Source: Hyphomicrobiaceae bacterium (lineage in GTDB: Bacteria; Pseudomonadota; Alphaproteobacteria; Rhizobiales; Devosiaceae). From it: DNA of 64,000 nucleotides. The notes under the pieces are model-generated. The model searched no databases, was not told the origin of the DNA, and was given only the letters and a program-made list of their open reading frames with translations. The stretch lies in assembly GCA_020638095.1 (NCBI GenBank), contig JACKJF010000003.1, positions 744,001 to 808,000 of the forward strand, written 5' to 3'. Below are positions 16,767 through 25,776 of the stretch, piece after piece (positions within the stretch are counted from its first letter, which is position 1; every line of letters starts with the position of its first letter). The translations under genes and the position numbers were made by a program.

Positions 16767-17665
16767 GCACGGTGGCATTGAACGAAGGCCGCATGGCGGT
16801 CCGGACGAGCACCAAGACGCGGCGGGCGAAACAGACCTCGACCCTTGTCTTCATCGCCCTGGTGGTTCTCTCAACCGTCTATATGGCGCCGCTGCTCTGG
16901 ATGTTCAGCACGTCGGTCAAAACTGCGGCGCAAGCCATCGCGTCACCGCCAATTCTTGTTCCCGACCCGATCGTCTGGGGCAACTATCCGGACGCGCTGA
17001 TCCGCATGAACTTTCCGCGGGCGCTGATGAACACGCTCATCTACGCGGTGCCGGCGGTGATCTTCACCCTTCTCTCGAGCAGCGTCGTCGCCTACGGATT
17101 TGCCATCATCAAATGGCCGGGCCGCAACGTCGTCTTCATTCTGGTGCTGACCACCCTGATGCTACCGGGTCAAGTCACCCTCATCCCGCTATACGTGACC
17201 TACGCAAAGCTTGGCTGGATCAACACTTACCTGCCGCTGCTGCTGCCATCGCTCTTCGGGGCCGCGGCCGGTTCATGGTCGGGACCATTCTTCATCTTCC
17301 TGCTGCGTCAGTTCTTCCTTGGCATCCCCAAGGACCTGATCGATGCGGCACGGATCGACGGAGCGAGCGAATTGCGCATCCTCTTCCGGATCGTCATGCC
17401 GCTTTCCATGCCGGCGCTCATTACCGTCGGTCTTCTTACCTTCATCGACAAGTGGAACGACTTCTACAATCCGCTGATCTATCTGCAGGACCCGAAGCTT
17501 CAGCCGCTCTCCCGCGCCGTTCAGGTCTTCCAGTCGTCCCACAAGCTCGACTGGCCGCAATCGATGGCCGCCGCGGTGGTCGTCTCGCTGCCCCTCGTCA
17601 TTCTCTACTTCTTCGCCCAGCGCAAGTTCATCGAAGGAATCACGCTGACGGGCCAGAAGGGCTGA
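16763..17665 (+). CDS. Sugar ABC transporter permease (MalG/UgpE type)
   Basis: The 300-residue membrane protein has a first hydrophobic segment near residue 27 and the EAA coupling loop in DAARIDGASELRILFRIVMP at about residue 195. It ends in an IEGITLTGQKG tail typical of MalG-like CUT1 permeases. It overlaps the partner permease by four bases and is followed 61 bp later by the substrate-binding protein. The pair forms the channel of the importer energised by the ATPase encoded at 21751-22809. Confidence 0.9.
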   Translation: MSTVALNEGRMAVRTSTKTRRAKQTSTLVFIALVVLSTVYMAPLLWMFSTSVKTAAQAIASPPILVPDPIVWGNYPDALIRMNFPRALMNTLIYAVPAVIFTLLSSSVVAYGFAIIKWPGRNVVFILVLTTLMLPGQVTLIPLYVTYAKLGWINTYLPLLLPSLFGAAAGSWSGPFFIFLLRQFFLGIPKDLIDAARIDGASELRILFRIVMPLSMPALITVGLLTFIDKWNDFYNPLIYLQDPKLQPLSRAVQVFQSSHKLDWPQSMAAAVVVSLPLVILYFFAQRKFIEGITLTGQKG

Positions 17666-17726
17666 CCGTTGGTCCCGGCAAGCCGGGATGGGGTTGGCCA
17701 TGCATCGATAACCGGAGGAACAGACA

Positions 17727-19028
17727 ATGCGAATGAAACTAGCAAACAGGGCACTGGCGGGCATGCTGCTCGCCGCCGGTGGCGTGATCGCCGCCGCACC
17801 GGGAGCGCTGGCCGACGATACGGTCAGCCTCACGCTACGCTACTGCTGGGGTGGTGACGCTGAAATGGCGGCTATGGAATCGGTCATCTCGGCCTGGAAT
17901 GATGCCAATCCCTCGATCCAGGTCACCGGCATCGGTGGCTCGATCAACGCCGAGGAAATCGTTGCCTCAGTCGCCGGTGGCACCGCGCCGGACATGGTCA
18001 TCATGTGCGACAATGGCGCAGTCGCGGGCTTTGCCCATGACAATGTCATCATGCCGCTCAACGACACTCTGGCTGCAATTGGCGCGGACATGAGCAACAT
18101 CATTCCCTCGTCGCTCGACTGGGTAAGCTATCAGGGCAAGCTCTATGGCCTGCCTTTCGGTCAGGACACCTACGCCCTCTACTACAATGCCGATGAATTC
18201 GCGGCAGCGGGCCTTGATCCGAGCCAGCCGCCCAAGACCTGGGAAGAACTCTGGACCTATGCCGAGAAGTTGACCAAGTGGAATGCCGATGGCTCTCTGG
18301 CCCAGGTCGGTTTCATTCCAACCGATCCCTCGAACAATATCGAGCAGACCTCGGCCCTCTTCAACTGCGACTTCTACGATGCCGCGACCAACAAGATCAT
18401 CGTCAACAGCCAGGCCTGCGTCGACTGGTTCAAGTGGTACAAGACCTGGTTCGATGCCTACAACAAGGACGGCGCTCTGGTGAACGTCATTGCCAGCCGC
18501 ACGGGCGGTGATGCCGGCCTTCTGATCACCGGCCAGCAGGCCATGGGCATCTTTGGCGAGTGGAACACCGGCAAGGCCTACATCCCGACCAACGGTCCCG
18601 ACCTCAACTACGACACCGCCCCGATTCCGGCTATCGATCCAGCCAAATACGGCGCCGGCTTCATGAACGGCAATGCCTTCCTGGTCACTTCCAGCACCAG
18701 GAATCCGGAAGCGGCGGCCAAGTTCGGCATGTATCTGATGACCGACAATCCGTCGCGGACCATGGCGCTGCAGAATGCGAGCGTGCCGCAACTGAAGTCG
18801 CTCTTGACCGATCCGGCGCTGACCTCGATCCCGCACTTCCAGGCTTTCCTCGATATCGCCAACCACCCGCAGGCGTGGACGACCCCGATGATCTCGGTCT
18901 ATGGCGAACTTCGTGACGGCCTGACCAATGCGCTGGATGCGGTCATCAATGGCGGGGCCGATCCGCAGGCGACGCTCGATGAGCTGGCATCCGGAATTCA
19001 GGCCCGCCTCGACGCCAACGGTCCCTGA
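17727..19028 (+). CDS. Sugar ABC transporter substrate-binding protein (CUT1)
   Basis: The 433-residue protein carries a signal peptide (basic MRMKLANR, hydrophobic stretch, cleavage probably after ALA at about residue 29). It then has the two-lobed extracellular solute-binding fold of family 1, with SAWNDANPSIQVTGIG near the N terminus and ADEFAAAGLDPSQPPKTWEEL near residue 155. It delivers a sugar or oligosaccharide to the preceding permeases. A GGAGG site lies shortly before the ATG. A stable hairpin follows the stop codon. The ligand is unknown; the neighbouring GH125 and GH2 suggest a short, possibly mannose-containing, oligosaccharide. Confidence 0.9.
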   Translation: MRMKLANRALAGMLLAAGGVIAAAPGALADDTVSLTLRYCWGGDAEMAAMESVISAWNDANPSIQVTGIGGSINAEEIVASVAGGTAPDMVIMCDNGAVAGFAHDNVIMPLNDTLAAIGADMSNIIPSSLDWVSYQGKLYGLPFGQDTYALYYNADEFAAAGLDPSQPPKTWEELWTYAEKLTKWNADGSLAQVGFIPTDPSNNIEQTSALFNCDFYDAATNKIIVNSQACVDWFKWYKTWFDAYNKDGALVNVIASRTGGDAGLLITGQQAMGIFGEWNTGKAYIPTNGPDLNYDTAPIPAIDPAKYGAGFMNGNAFLVTSSTRNPEAAAKFGMYLMTDNPSRTMALQNASVPQLKSLLTDPALTSIPHFQAFLDIANHPQAWTTPMISVYGELRDGLTNALDAVINGGADPQATLDELASGIQARLDANGP

Positions 19029-19063
19029 TAGGGTTCGCGCAAGCACTCCCTGAGCGCACCCGA

Positions 19064-19101
19064 CGGTGGGGGGACGGGCGACCTGGCCCGCGCCCCCACC
19101 G
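19064..19101 (+). terminator. GC-rich hairpin after the binding-protein gene
   Basis: CGGTGGGGG (19064-19072) pairs with CCCCCACCG (19093-19101), and the loop can pair further. There is only a short T-run (GTTTCAG) after it. Such hairpins behind binding-protein genes usually stabilise that mRNA segment and reduce read-through to the genes behind. Confidence 0.6.
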
Positions 19102-19225
19102 TTTCAGTTGCGGCGGCCGCTACCCGATAACGGATTGGATTTTCGCAGTTGCATCTCACCCACAATCGCGCGGCTCCCGAACCACTTCCGGTCTCGCGAG
19201 AGATCGCCCAAATCGGGGTGCGCGC

Positions 19226-20587
19226 ATGAGCGGCCTGTCTTTCACGCCGCCGCGTCACGTCCCGGGCGAAGGTCTGGTGCCATGGAACCGTCCCGAACCC
19301 CGGGACCGGCAGTTCCGAAGCGCCGCCATCGAAAGGCGAATTGCCCATGCGGCCGAGCGGATTGCGGAGCCGGGATTGCGGCGCCTGTTCGAGAATGCCT
19401 TTCCGAACACGCTCGACACGACCATCGTGACCGGCGGCAGCGATGCACGCCCGGATACTTTCGTCCTGACCGGCGACATTCCCGCCATGTGGCTGCGCGA
19501 CTCGACCTCGCAGGTCTGGCCCTATCTGTCATCGGTCACAAAAGACCCCGAACTCGACCGGCTCGTTCGCGGCATCATCCACCGCCAGAGCGACCAGATC
19601 CTTCTCGATCCCTATGCCAACGCTTTCCTGCCCAATGAAGAGCCGGGCGAATGGGCAGGCGACGAAACCGACATGCGGCCCGGTGTTCACGAACGCAAAT
19701 GGGAACCGGACTCGATTTCGTCCTTCTTCCGGCTTTCCGCTGCCTATTGGCGCATTGCCGGTTCGACACGGCCCTTCGATGATCAGTGGCGGTCGGCATT
19801 TTCGGTTGCCCTTGGAACGCTGCGGACCGAGCAACGTCGCGACCGCCAGACGCCTTACCGCTTCCATAGGCCGAACGGTGATCCAACCGATTTCGTGGCT
19901 GACAACGGGCGTGGCCTCCCGACCCGGCCGAACGGCATGGTCCACGGTGCCTTCCGTCCCTCCGACGATGCCTCCCAGCTCTCCCTCAACGTTCCCGTCA
20001 ACCTGGCTTTGGCGGCGTCGCTCGAGGCCGCAAGCCATGTCGCCGCGGCAATTGGCGCAAGCGGCGAAGCGGCCGAAGCGCTGACCCTCGCCGGCGAAAT
20101 CAGGTCGGGTGTCGCGGCGGACGGCGTCGCCGGAGAGACTGAGCGCATCTGGGCCTATGAAATCGACGGCCTTGGCAACCGCGTCATGATGGATGATGCC
20201 AATGTGCCAAGTCTTCTGTCGCTTCCCTATCTTGGTGCTTGCGCCGCCGATAATCCCGTCTACCGCGCGACCCGGCGGTGGATATTGTCCAACCGCAACC
20301 CATGGTGGTTCGAGGGCAGTGCCGCGAGAGGCATCGGCTCGCCGCATACCGGACCTAGCCGCGTCTGGCCGATTGCCGTCGCCATGCAGGGCCTGACGGC
20401 CACCTCTGCCGACGAGCGCCGCGATTGTGCCAAAATGCTCGCTACCACGCATGCGGGCACCTATCTCGCGCACGAATCTTTCGATCCCAGCCACCCCGCC
20501 ACCTTCACGCGCCCCTGGTTTGCCTGGGCCAATTCCCTGGTCGGCGAGTTCCTCGAAAAGGCTGCGCTCGAAGGATTGCTGGAATGA
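19226..20587 (+). CDS. Glycoside hydrolase family 125 exo-alpha-1,6-mannosidase
   Basis: The 453-residue protein matches the GH125 (former DUF1237) family along its length. It has TFVLTGDIPAMWLRDSTSQV near residue 90, HERKWEPDSISSFFRLSAAYW near 150, MMDDANVPSLLSLPYLG near 320 and HESFDP with WANSLVGEF at the C terminus. Family enzymes are metal-independent inverting exo-alpha-1,6-mannosidases with an (alpha/alpha)6 barrel. No signal peptide is seen, so it would act in the cytoplasm on oligosaccharide brought in by the adjacent importer. It lies between the binding-protein gene and the ATPase gene, in the same operon direction. Confidence 0.9.
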   Translation: MSGLSFTPPRHVPGEGLVPWNRPEPRDRQFRSAAIERRIAHAAERIAEPGLRRLFENAFPNTLDTTIVTGGSDARPDTFVLTGDIPAMWLRDSTSQVWPYLSSVTKDPELDRLVRGIIHRQSDQILLDPYANAFLPNEEPGEWAGDETDMRPGVHERKWEPDSISSFFRLSAAYWRIAGSTRPFDDQWRSAFSVALGTLRTEQRRDRQTPYRFHRPNGDPTDFVADNGRGLPTRPNGMVHGAFRPSDDASQLSLNVPVNLALAASLEAASHVAAAIGASGEAAEALTLAGEIRSGVAADGVAGETERIWAYEIDGLGNRVMMDDANVPSLLSLPYLGACAADNPVYRATRRWILSNRNPWWFEGSAARGIGSPHTGPSRVWPIAVAMQGLTATSADERRDCAKMLATTHAGTYLAHESFDPSHPATFTRPWFAWANSLVGEFLEKAALEGLLE

Positions 20588-20630
20588 AACTCTGCGCGCA
20601 ACTGGCGCCAAGCCGAGGAAACGGCACGAC

Positions 20631-21707
20631 ATGGTGACGCCAACCACCATTCGCTGGGGAATCATCGGGCCGGGCGGCATTGCCCGTACCTTCCGCGATG
20701 GTTTGCGCGCCTCGAAAACCGGTCAGCTATCGGCCATTGCCACGCGCGACCCCGGCAATCCGGACCTTGCGGAGGATTTCGCCGGCATTCGCATCCTCGA
20801 GGGCTACGAGACCCTTTTGCGCGATCCCGATATCGATGCGGTCTACATTTCGACCCCACATGACAGCCATGCCGAATGGGCCATCAAGTCCGCCGGGGCG
20901 GGCAAGCATGCGTTCGTCGAAAAGCCCATGGCGATCAACGCCCGCGAAGCTGAAGCCATGATCGCTGCGGCCCGGAAGGCCGGGACCTTTCTGGGTGAAG
21001 CCTTCATGTACCGGTTTCATCCGCTGACCCAGAAGCTCGGCGAACTGGCGGCCTCGGGCGTCATTGGCGATGTCCGGATGATCCAGTCGAGTTTCGGGCT
21101 TCAGATGGAAGAGTTCAAGCCCGGTCACCGTCTCTATTCCCGTGTGCGCGGGGGCGGTGGCATTCTTGATCTGGGCACCTATCCCGTCTCGATGGCCCGG
21201 TTCATAGCCGGCGCGGCCTCGGGCAAGCCATTTCTGGACCCTGTCGCCGTCTCGGGCGCGGCCTGTCTCGGCCTTGATGGCGTCGACGAATGGGCGAGTG
21301 CCACCCTGACCTTTTCGAATGGCATCATCGCCGAACTGTCCGCTTCGGTTTCAGTTGCGCGTGACAATATCCTGCGCATTTTTGGCGCGACCGGATGGAT
21401 CGAAGTCCCCGATTTCTGGTCTGCCGGCGGCGGACGCGATGGAGGTCCGGGCACCTTCGAGATTGTGCGTGAGGAGGGGCCTCGCACGCCCATGCGGGCG
21501 CCGGGCGATCGCCATCTCTATTCATATGAAATTGATGCGGTCGGGGCGTCGCTGGCGGCCCGCCGCACCGAGTTTGCAGCGCCCGGAATGAGCTGGGCAG
21601 ACAGTCTCGGCAACATGCGCGCGCTGGATGACTGGCGCGCGGCGGCCGGGCTTGAATACGATGCCGACCGGCCGGATGCCAAAGGTCCAATGGCGGCGAC
21701 ACAGTAA
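20631..21707 (+). CDS. Gfo/Idh/MocA-family oxidoreductase
   Basis: The protein of about 358 residues starts with the Rossmann motif IRWGIIGPGGIARTF. It carries HAFVEKPMAINAREAEAMI near residue 95, with the usual EKP lysine, and GEAFMYRFHPLTQKL near residue 125. The RFHP motif and overall layout are close to the dimeric dihydrodiol or glucose-fructose oxidoreductase branch. It is 43 bp behind the GH125 gene and 43 bp ahead of the ATPase gene, so it belongs to the importer operon. It probably oxidises a monosaccharide or glycoside released by the glycosidases. The open frame extends upstream to 20427, but that part lies inside the GH125 gene. Confidence 0.85.
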   Translation: MVTPTTIRWGIIGPGGIARTFRDGLRASKTGQLSAIATRDPGNPDLAEDFAGIRILEGYETLLRDPDIDAVYISTPHDSHAEWAIKSAGAGKHAFVEKPMAINAREAEAMIAAARKAGTFLGEAFMYRFHPLTQKLGELAASGVIGDVRMIQSSFGLQMEEFKPGHRLYSRVRGGGGILDLGTYPVSMARFIAGAASGKPFLDPVAVSGAACLGLDGVDEWASATLTFSNGIIAELSASVSVARDNILRIFGATGWIEVPDFWSAGGGRDGGPGTFEIVREEGPRTPMRAPGDRHLYSYEIDAVGASLAARRTEFAAPGMSWADSLGNMRALDDWRAAAGLEYDADRPDAKGPMAATQ

Positions 21708-21750
21708 CGGGCTTTGGCGCGACGCGCCAAGAAATTGAGGAGTGATTGAA

Positions 21751-22809
21751 ATGGGTGCCGTACGCATCGACGACGTGAGCAAGAGCTATGGCAATGTGGA
21801 GGTGCTGCACGGCGTTTCCGTCGACATTGCCGATGGCGAGTTCGTCATTCTCGTCGGCCCTTCGGGCTGCGGAAAATCGACCCTTCTGCGCATGATTGCC
21901 GGTCTCGAGGAAATCACTTCCGGCGAGATTTCCATCGGCGACCGCGTGGTCAATGACCTGGCGCCCAAGGACCGGGACATCGCCATGGTCTTTCAGTCCT
22001 ATGCGCTTTACCCGCACATGACGGTCGAGGAGAACATGGCCTTTTCGCTGCGCCTCGGCAAAGTCGGCAAGGACGAAACGCAAAAACGCGTGGCCAACGC
22101 CGCGGCCATTCTCGGCCTCGAACCCTATCTCAAGCGCTACCCGCGGCATCTGTCCGGCGGCCAGCGCCAGCGTGTCGCCATGGGCCGGGCGATCGTGCGC
22201 AACCCCGCCGTGTTTCTGTTCGACGAACCCCTGTCCAATCTCGATGCCAAGCTGCGCGTCCAGATGCGATCCGAGATCAAGCTCAACCACCAGCGCCTGA
22301 AGACCACGACCGTCTATGTGACCCACGATCAAATCGAGGCAATGACTATGGCCGACCGCATCGTCGTCATGCATGACGGGGTGATCGAACAGATCGGTTC
22401 TCCGCTCGATCTTTACGATCGGCCAGCCAACCTTTTCGTCGCCGGGTTCATCGGTTCGCCCGCGATGAACATGCTCGACGGCACGATCGACGGTGCGGAC
22501 TTTGTCGCCGTCGATGGCACGCGCATCAAGCTATCGCGGCCGCCGCAGGGTGCCGACAAGCGGCGGGTCAAACTCGGCGTCCGCCCCGAACATCTTCGCC
22601 TCGATCCCGAGGGCATTCCCGTCGATATCCTGACTGTCGAGCCGACCGGTTCGGAAACGCAGATCACCGCGCGCCTTGCCGGTCACGAAATCATCGGCGC
22701 CTTCCGCGAGCGCGTGTCCACCAAACCCGGTGAGAAGCTCGCCATCCGGCCCGAGCCGGGCACCGAACATCTGTTCGATACGGAAAGCGGTCAACGCCTC
22801 GAAGTATGA
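21751..22809 (+). CDS. Sugar ABC transporter ATP-binding protein (MalK/UgpC type)
   Basis: At 352 residues this is a typical CUT1 ATPase. It has Walker [10 protein letters not shown] near residue 36, Q-loop [12 protein letters not shown], signature [17 protein letters not shown], Walker [13 protein letters not shown] and the H-loop YVTHDQIEAMTM. A C-terminal TOBE/OB regulatory domain follows from about residue 235. GAGGAG lies 8 bases before the ATG at 21751. It is last in the operon beginning at 15765 and should power those permeases. Confidence 0.92.
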   Translation: MGAVRIDDVSKSYGNVEVLHGVSVDIADGEFVILVGPSGCGKSTLLRMIAGLEEITSGEISIGDRVVNDLAPKDRDIAMVFQSYALYPHMTVEENMAFSLRLGKVGKDETQKRVANAAAILGLEPYLKRYPRHLSGGQRQRVAMGRAIVRNPAVFLFDEPLSNLDAKLRVQMRSEIKLNHQRLKTTTVYVTHDQIEAMTMADRIVVMHDGVIEQIGSPLDLYDRPANLFVAGFIGSPAMNMLDGTIDGADFVAVDGTRIKLSRPPQGADKRRVKLGVRPEHLRLDPEGIPVDILTVEPTGSETQITARLAGHEIIGAFRERVSTKPGEKLAIRPEPGTEHLFDTESGQRLEV

Positions 22810-22810
22810 A

Positions 22811-22844
22811 CGGAGCGGGCCGATCACCACATGTGGGGGCTCCG
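22811..22844 (+). terminator. Hairpin after the region A operon
   Basis: CGGAGC at 22811-22816 can pair with GCTCCG at 22839-22844, and the loop contains the self-complementary CCACATGTGG. There is no T-run. It sits just behind the last gene of the region A operon and before the first operator of region B, so a boundary role is plausible. Confidence 0.35.
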
Positions 22845-22895
22845 GCAAAGTGGCGCCGGACGGCACTGTGGTTTGACACGATTCGCGCGCCGAAT

Positions 22896-22915
22896 TAGAT
22901 AAGTCATCATATGAT
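22896..22915. promoter_or_regulatory. Region B operator, site 1 (GDPD gene)
   Basis: The right part, AAGTCATCATATGAT at 22901-22915, is identical to the same part of site 2, while the left half (TAGAT) is degenerate. It lies 15 bp upstream of the phosphodiesterase start and probably overlaps its promoter. Confidence 0.65.
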
Positions 22916-22930
22916 ATCGAGGGGATCCAG

Positions 22931-23686
22931 TTGCCCGCAAGGCTGATCATCGCCCATCGCGGGCACAAGGTGGGTGCGCCCGAACAGACCATGGAGGCCT
23001 ACGAACAGGCAATCCGGTTCGGAGCCACCATGCTCGAGGTTGACCTGAGATTCAGCCGCGATGGCGTGGCGTTGCTCCTGCACGACGCGAGTCTCGACCG
23101 CACCACATCCGGTGCCGGGCCGGTCAACGAAATGGACTGGGCCGATATTCAAAAACTCGACGCCGGCGGCTGGTTCTCACCCGAGTTTTCAGGCGTGCGC
23201 GTGCCGAGTCTGGACGAACTGTTCGAATTTGCCGGCAGGCAAAATATCCGCCTCTGCATCGAAGCCAAGGGTCAAAATGCGCGCGAACACCTGGCTGCGG
23301 CGCAGTATGCGGCCACAGAAATCGTGCGGCGGGGGCGTCTTGATGAAGACGTCGTCGCCTCGTTCGATCACCGTGCGCTGGCCCGGACCGCGACCGAATT
23401 TCCGGGTCTTGCAACCGCGCCCGACCGGCTTCCCGAGCGCGGACGTTCAAGCGCCCATGAGCTCATGGAACAGGCCCGTTCGGCCTCGGCCCGCATCATC
23501 CAGCACCATTTTGCCGATCTCGACCCTGAAACGGTCGCCGAGGTTCAGTCCGAAGGCTTCGAGGTCTGGGCCTGGCCACCCGCCAATAGAGAGGAAGCCC
23601 TCTTCGCCTACAGGACCGGCGCCATCGGCCTGATGGGCGATGACGTAAAGGCGATCTCTGACGTGGTTGCCGATGAATCCGATTGA
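22931..23686 (+). CDS. Glycerophosphodiester phosphodiesterase-family protein
   Basis: This 251-residue protein has the GDPD start LIIAHRGHKVGAPEQTMEAY with the catalytic HRG histidine, the metal ligands in MLEVDLRFSRDG, the second histidine in LLLHDASLDRTT and the Glu-Lys pair in CIEAKGQ. It is cytoplasmic, with no signal peptide. Family enzymes split glycerophosphodiesters into glycerol phosphate and an alcohol. I chose TTG at 22931 because GAGGGGA lies 6-7 bases before it and the fold starts immediately. Site 1 of the regulon operator is just upstream. The G3P and G1P dehydrogenases of this regulon would handle the expected products. Confidence 0.88.
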   Translation: MPARLIIAHRGHKVGAPEQTMEAYEQAIRFGATMLEVDLRFSRDGVALLLHDASLDRTTSGAGPVNEMDWADIQKLDAGGWFSPEFSGVRVPSLDELFEFAGRQNIRLCIEAKGQNAREHLAAAQYAATEIVRRGRLDEDVVASFDHRALARTATEFPGLATAPDRLPERGRSSAHELMEQARSASARIIQHHFADLDPETVAEVQSEGFEVWAWPPANREEALFAYRTGAIGLMGDDVKAISDVVADESD

Positions 23687-23707
23687 CAGCGCGGGCGGGC
23701 TCTCCTA

Positions 23708-23727
23708 ATCATAAGTCATCATATGAT
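23708..23727. promoter_or_regulatory. Region B operator, site 2
   Basis: ATCATAAGTCATCATATGAT is a complete copy: half-sites ATCATA and TATGAT around an 8-base centre. It lies 13 bp before the GTG start of the epimerase gene, leaving just room for the ribosome-binding site. Confidence 0.8.
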
Positions 23728-23740
23728 TTGAGGTAATGCG

Positions 23741-24748
23741 GTGCAGAGCATTGAGGAACTGGATGACGTTCTGGGCCGGCCTTCGCCCGGCCTGACCGCT
23801 GATCTTGCCCGTACTAAGGGCGACATCATCGTGCTTGGCGCGGCAGGCAAGCTCGGCCCAAGCCTTATCCGGCTCGCCCTCAACGCCATTGGTTCAGGCC
23901 GCACCATTCACGCGGTTTCGCGGTTTTCCGATCCGAAACTCGCCGAAACGCTCGGCGCGTTTGGCGCCAACATTGTCCGGGCCGATGTGGCCGACGAAAC
24001 TGCGCTGAGAAACCTGCCCGACGCACCCAATATCATCTATCTGGTCGGTGCGAAATTCGGTTCGACCGGCAACGAGCCGGACACCTGGTTCACCAATGCC
24101 TACCTCCCCGGCCGCATCGCAGAACGGTACAGCAAGAGTCGCATCGTTGCGCTCTCGACCGGCAACATCTATCCTTTCTACCCGGTCGCGAGCGGCGGAC
24201 CGACCGAGCGCGACCTGCCCGGCCCGGTCGGCGAATACGCAATGAGCTGTCTCGGCCGCGAGCGCGTTTTCACCCGCTTCGCCCGCAAATCCGGTACACC
24301 GCTTGCGCTCATCCGCCTCAACTACGCGGTTGAGATGCGCTATGGCGTTCTGATGGATATCGCCGGAACGGTCTATCGGGGCGATCCCGTTGACGTGACC
24401 ATGTCCGCCGTCAACGTCATCTGGCAGGGTTACGCAAACGAGGTCATCCTGCGCTCTCTTGCCCACGCTTCCCCCGACGTCTTCACGCTCAATCTTGCCG
24501 GCCCCGAAACCCTGTCCGTGCGGCAACTGGCCCACGAATTTGGCCGCCGTTTCGGCGTCGAGGCCCAGATCGAAGGCACGGAATCGCCGACCGCACTCCT
24601 CTCGAACTCTGCCAAGTGCATGCAGCTTTTCGGCCACCCGACGGTTTCAGTCGCCGAACTGATGGACTGGTCTGCCGATTGGCTGAAAAAGGGCCTGCCG
24701 CTGCATGGCAAGCCGACCGGATTTCAGAAACGCGATGGAAAATTCTGA
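23741..24748 (+). CDS. NAD-dependent epimerase/dehydratase-family protein
   Basis: The 335-residue protein has an extended-SDR Rossmann fold starting near residue 27 (DIIVLGAAGKLGPSLIRLA), with the glycine-rich GAAGKLG. ALSTGNIYPFYP lies near residue 138 and EYAMSCLGRERVF near residue 160, where the usual YxxxK reads YAMSC. The missing lysine is odd and may mean altered chemistry. GTG at 23741 is the likely start, with GAGG 7 bases before it. It is the first gene of an operon with a DapA-like aldolase (2 bp later) and a PL22-like lyase. Confidence 0.75.
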   Translation: MQSIEELDDVLGRPSPGLTADLARTKGDIIVLGAAGKLGPSLIRLALNAIGSGRTIHAVSRFSDPKLAETLGAFGANIVRADVADETALRNLPDAPNIIYLVGAKFGSTGNEPDTWFTNAYLPGRIAERYSKSRIVALSTGNIYPFYPVASGGPTERDLPGPVGEYAMSCLGRERVFTRFARKSGTPLALIRLNYAVEMRYGVLMDIAGTVYRGDPVDVTMSAVNVIWQGYANEVILRSLAHASPDVFTLNLAGPETLSVRQLAHEFGRRFGVEAQIEGTESPTALLSNSAKCMQLFGHPTVSVAELMDWSADWLKKGLPLHGKPTGFQKRDGKF

Positions 24749-24750
24749 CC

Positions 24751-25776
24751 ATGACGCCGCTCGAAATCTTCAAGGAAGGCTGCGTCATTCCCGCCCATCC
24801 GCTGGCGCTGACGGCCGATCGCCGGCTTGACGAACGGCGGCAACTCGCCCTTGGGCGCTACTACGCCGCATCGGGCGCGGGGGGCATGGCCGTCGGGGTT
24901 CACACGACCCAGTTTCAGGTTCACGACAACGGCATGCTGCGGCCTGTCCTCGAAATCGCCATGCAGGCGGCGCGCGAAAGCGGCCGTCCGATGGCCATGA
25001 TTGCGGGTGTGCAGGGGCCCCTGCCGCAGGCCGTGCGGGAGGCCGAGCAGGCGGCGGAACTCGGCTATGACCTTGTGCTGCTCCGGCCTGAAAACATCGG
25101 CGACGATGCCCAGATCGAACGGGCGAGGGCGGTCGGCAAGATACTGCCTCTCGTCGGCTTTTACCTGCAGCCGGCCGTTGGCGGACGCGAACTCTCGCGC
25201 GATTACTGGCGGCGCTTCGCTGAACTCGACGCCGCCGCCGGCATCAAGATCGCACCGTTCGACCGATACCGAACTCTCGACGTGCTGCACGGCGTCGCGC
25301 AGTCGGGCCGGCACAAAGAAATCGCGCTCTATACCGGCAACGACAACAATATCCTGGCGGACCTGTTCGCGCGGTTTCGTCTCGCGGGACAGACCGGGCC
25401 GGTCGAGCTTCGCTTCGTCGGCGGCCTTCTCGGCCAGTTCGCGGTCTGGACCAGTGTCGCCGTCCGGCTGCTCGATCTGGCGCGCCGCGCCGCCGATGGC
25501 GACATGGCGGCGATGGAAGAAGTCCTGCGCCTCGACACGGAACTGACCGATGCCAACGGTGCCCTGTTTGACGTCCACCACGCCTTTCACGGCTGCATTG
25601 CGGGCATCAACGAGGTGCTGGCCCGGCAGGGGCTTCTGGCAAACCGCCTTTGCCTCGATCCCGGCGAGGACCTGTCACCGGGCCAGGCCGAAGAGATATC
25701 CCGCGTCGTCGTAAGCTATCCGCATTTGACGGACGACGCCTTCGTTGCCGCGCATCGTGACGCCTGGCTCGCCTGA
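24751..25776 (+). CDS. DapA-like (dihydrodipicolinate synthase family) aldolase or lyase
   Basis: The protein of about 341 residues starts GCVIPAHPLALTADRRLDERR and has a TIM-barrel layout distantly like the DHDPS/N-acetylneuraminate lyase family, with GLLGQFAVWTS and GAGGMAVGVHTTQF. The Schiff-base lysine is probably in AAGIKIAPFDRY near residue 160. Such enzymes cleave or form 2-keto-3-deoxy acids. The gene starts 2 bp after the epimerase stop and its own TGA directly abuts the ATG of the next gene, so the three are tightly coupled. It is divergent from the classic DapA group; the substrate is unknown. Confidence 0.7.
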   Translation: MTPLEIFKEGCVIPAHPLALTADRRLDERRQLALGRYYAASGAGGMAVGVHTTQFQVHDNGMLRPVLEIAMQAARESGRPMAMIAGVQGPLPQAVREAEQAAELGYDLVLLRPENIGDDAQIERARAVGKILPLVGFYLQPAVGGRELSRDYWRRFAELDAAAGIKIAPFDRYRTLDVLHGVAQSGRHKEIALYTGNDNNILADLFARFRLAGQTGPVELRFVGGLLGQFAVWTSVAVRLLDLARRAADGDMAAMEEVLRLDTELTDANGALFDVHHAFHGCIAGINEVLARQGLLANRLCLDPGEDLSPGQAEEISRVVVSYPHLTDDAFVAAHRDAWLA

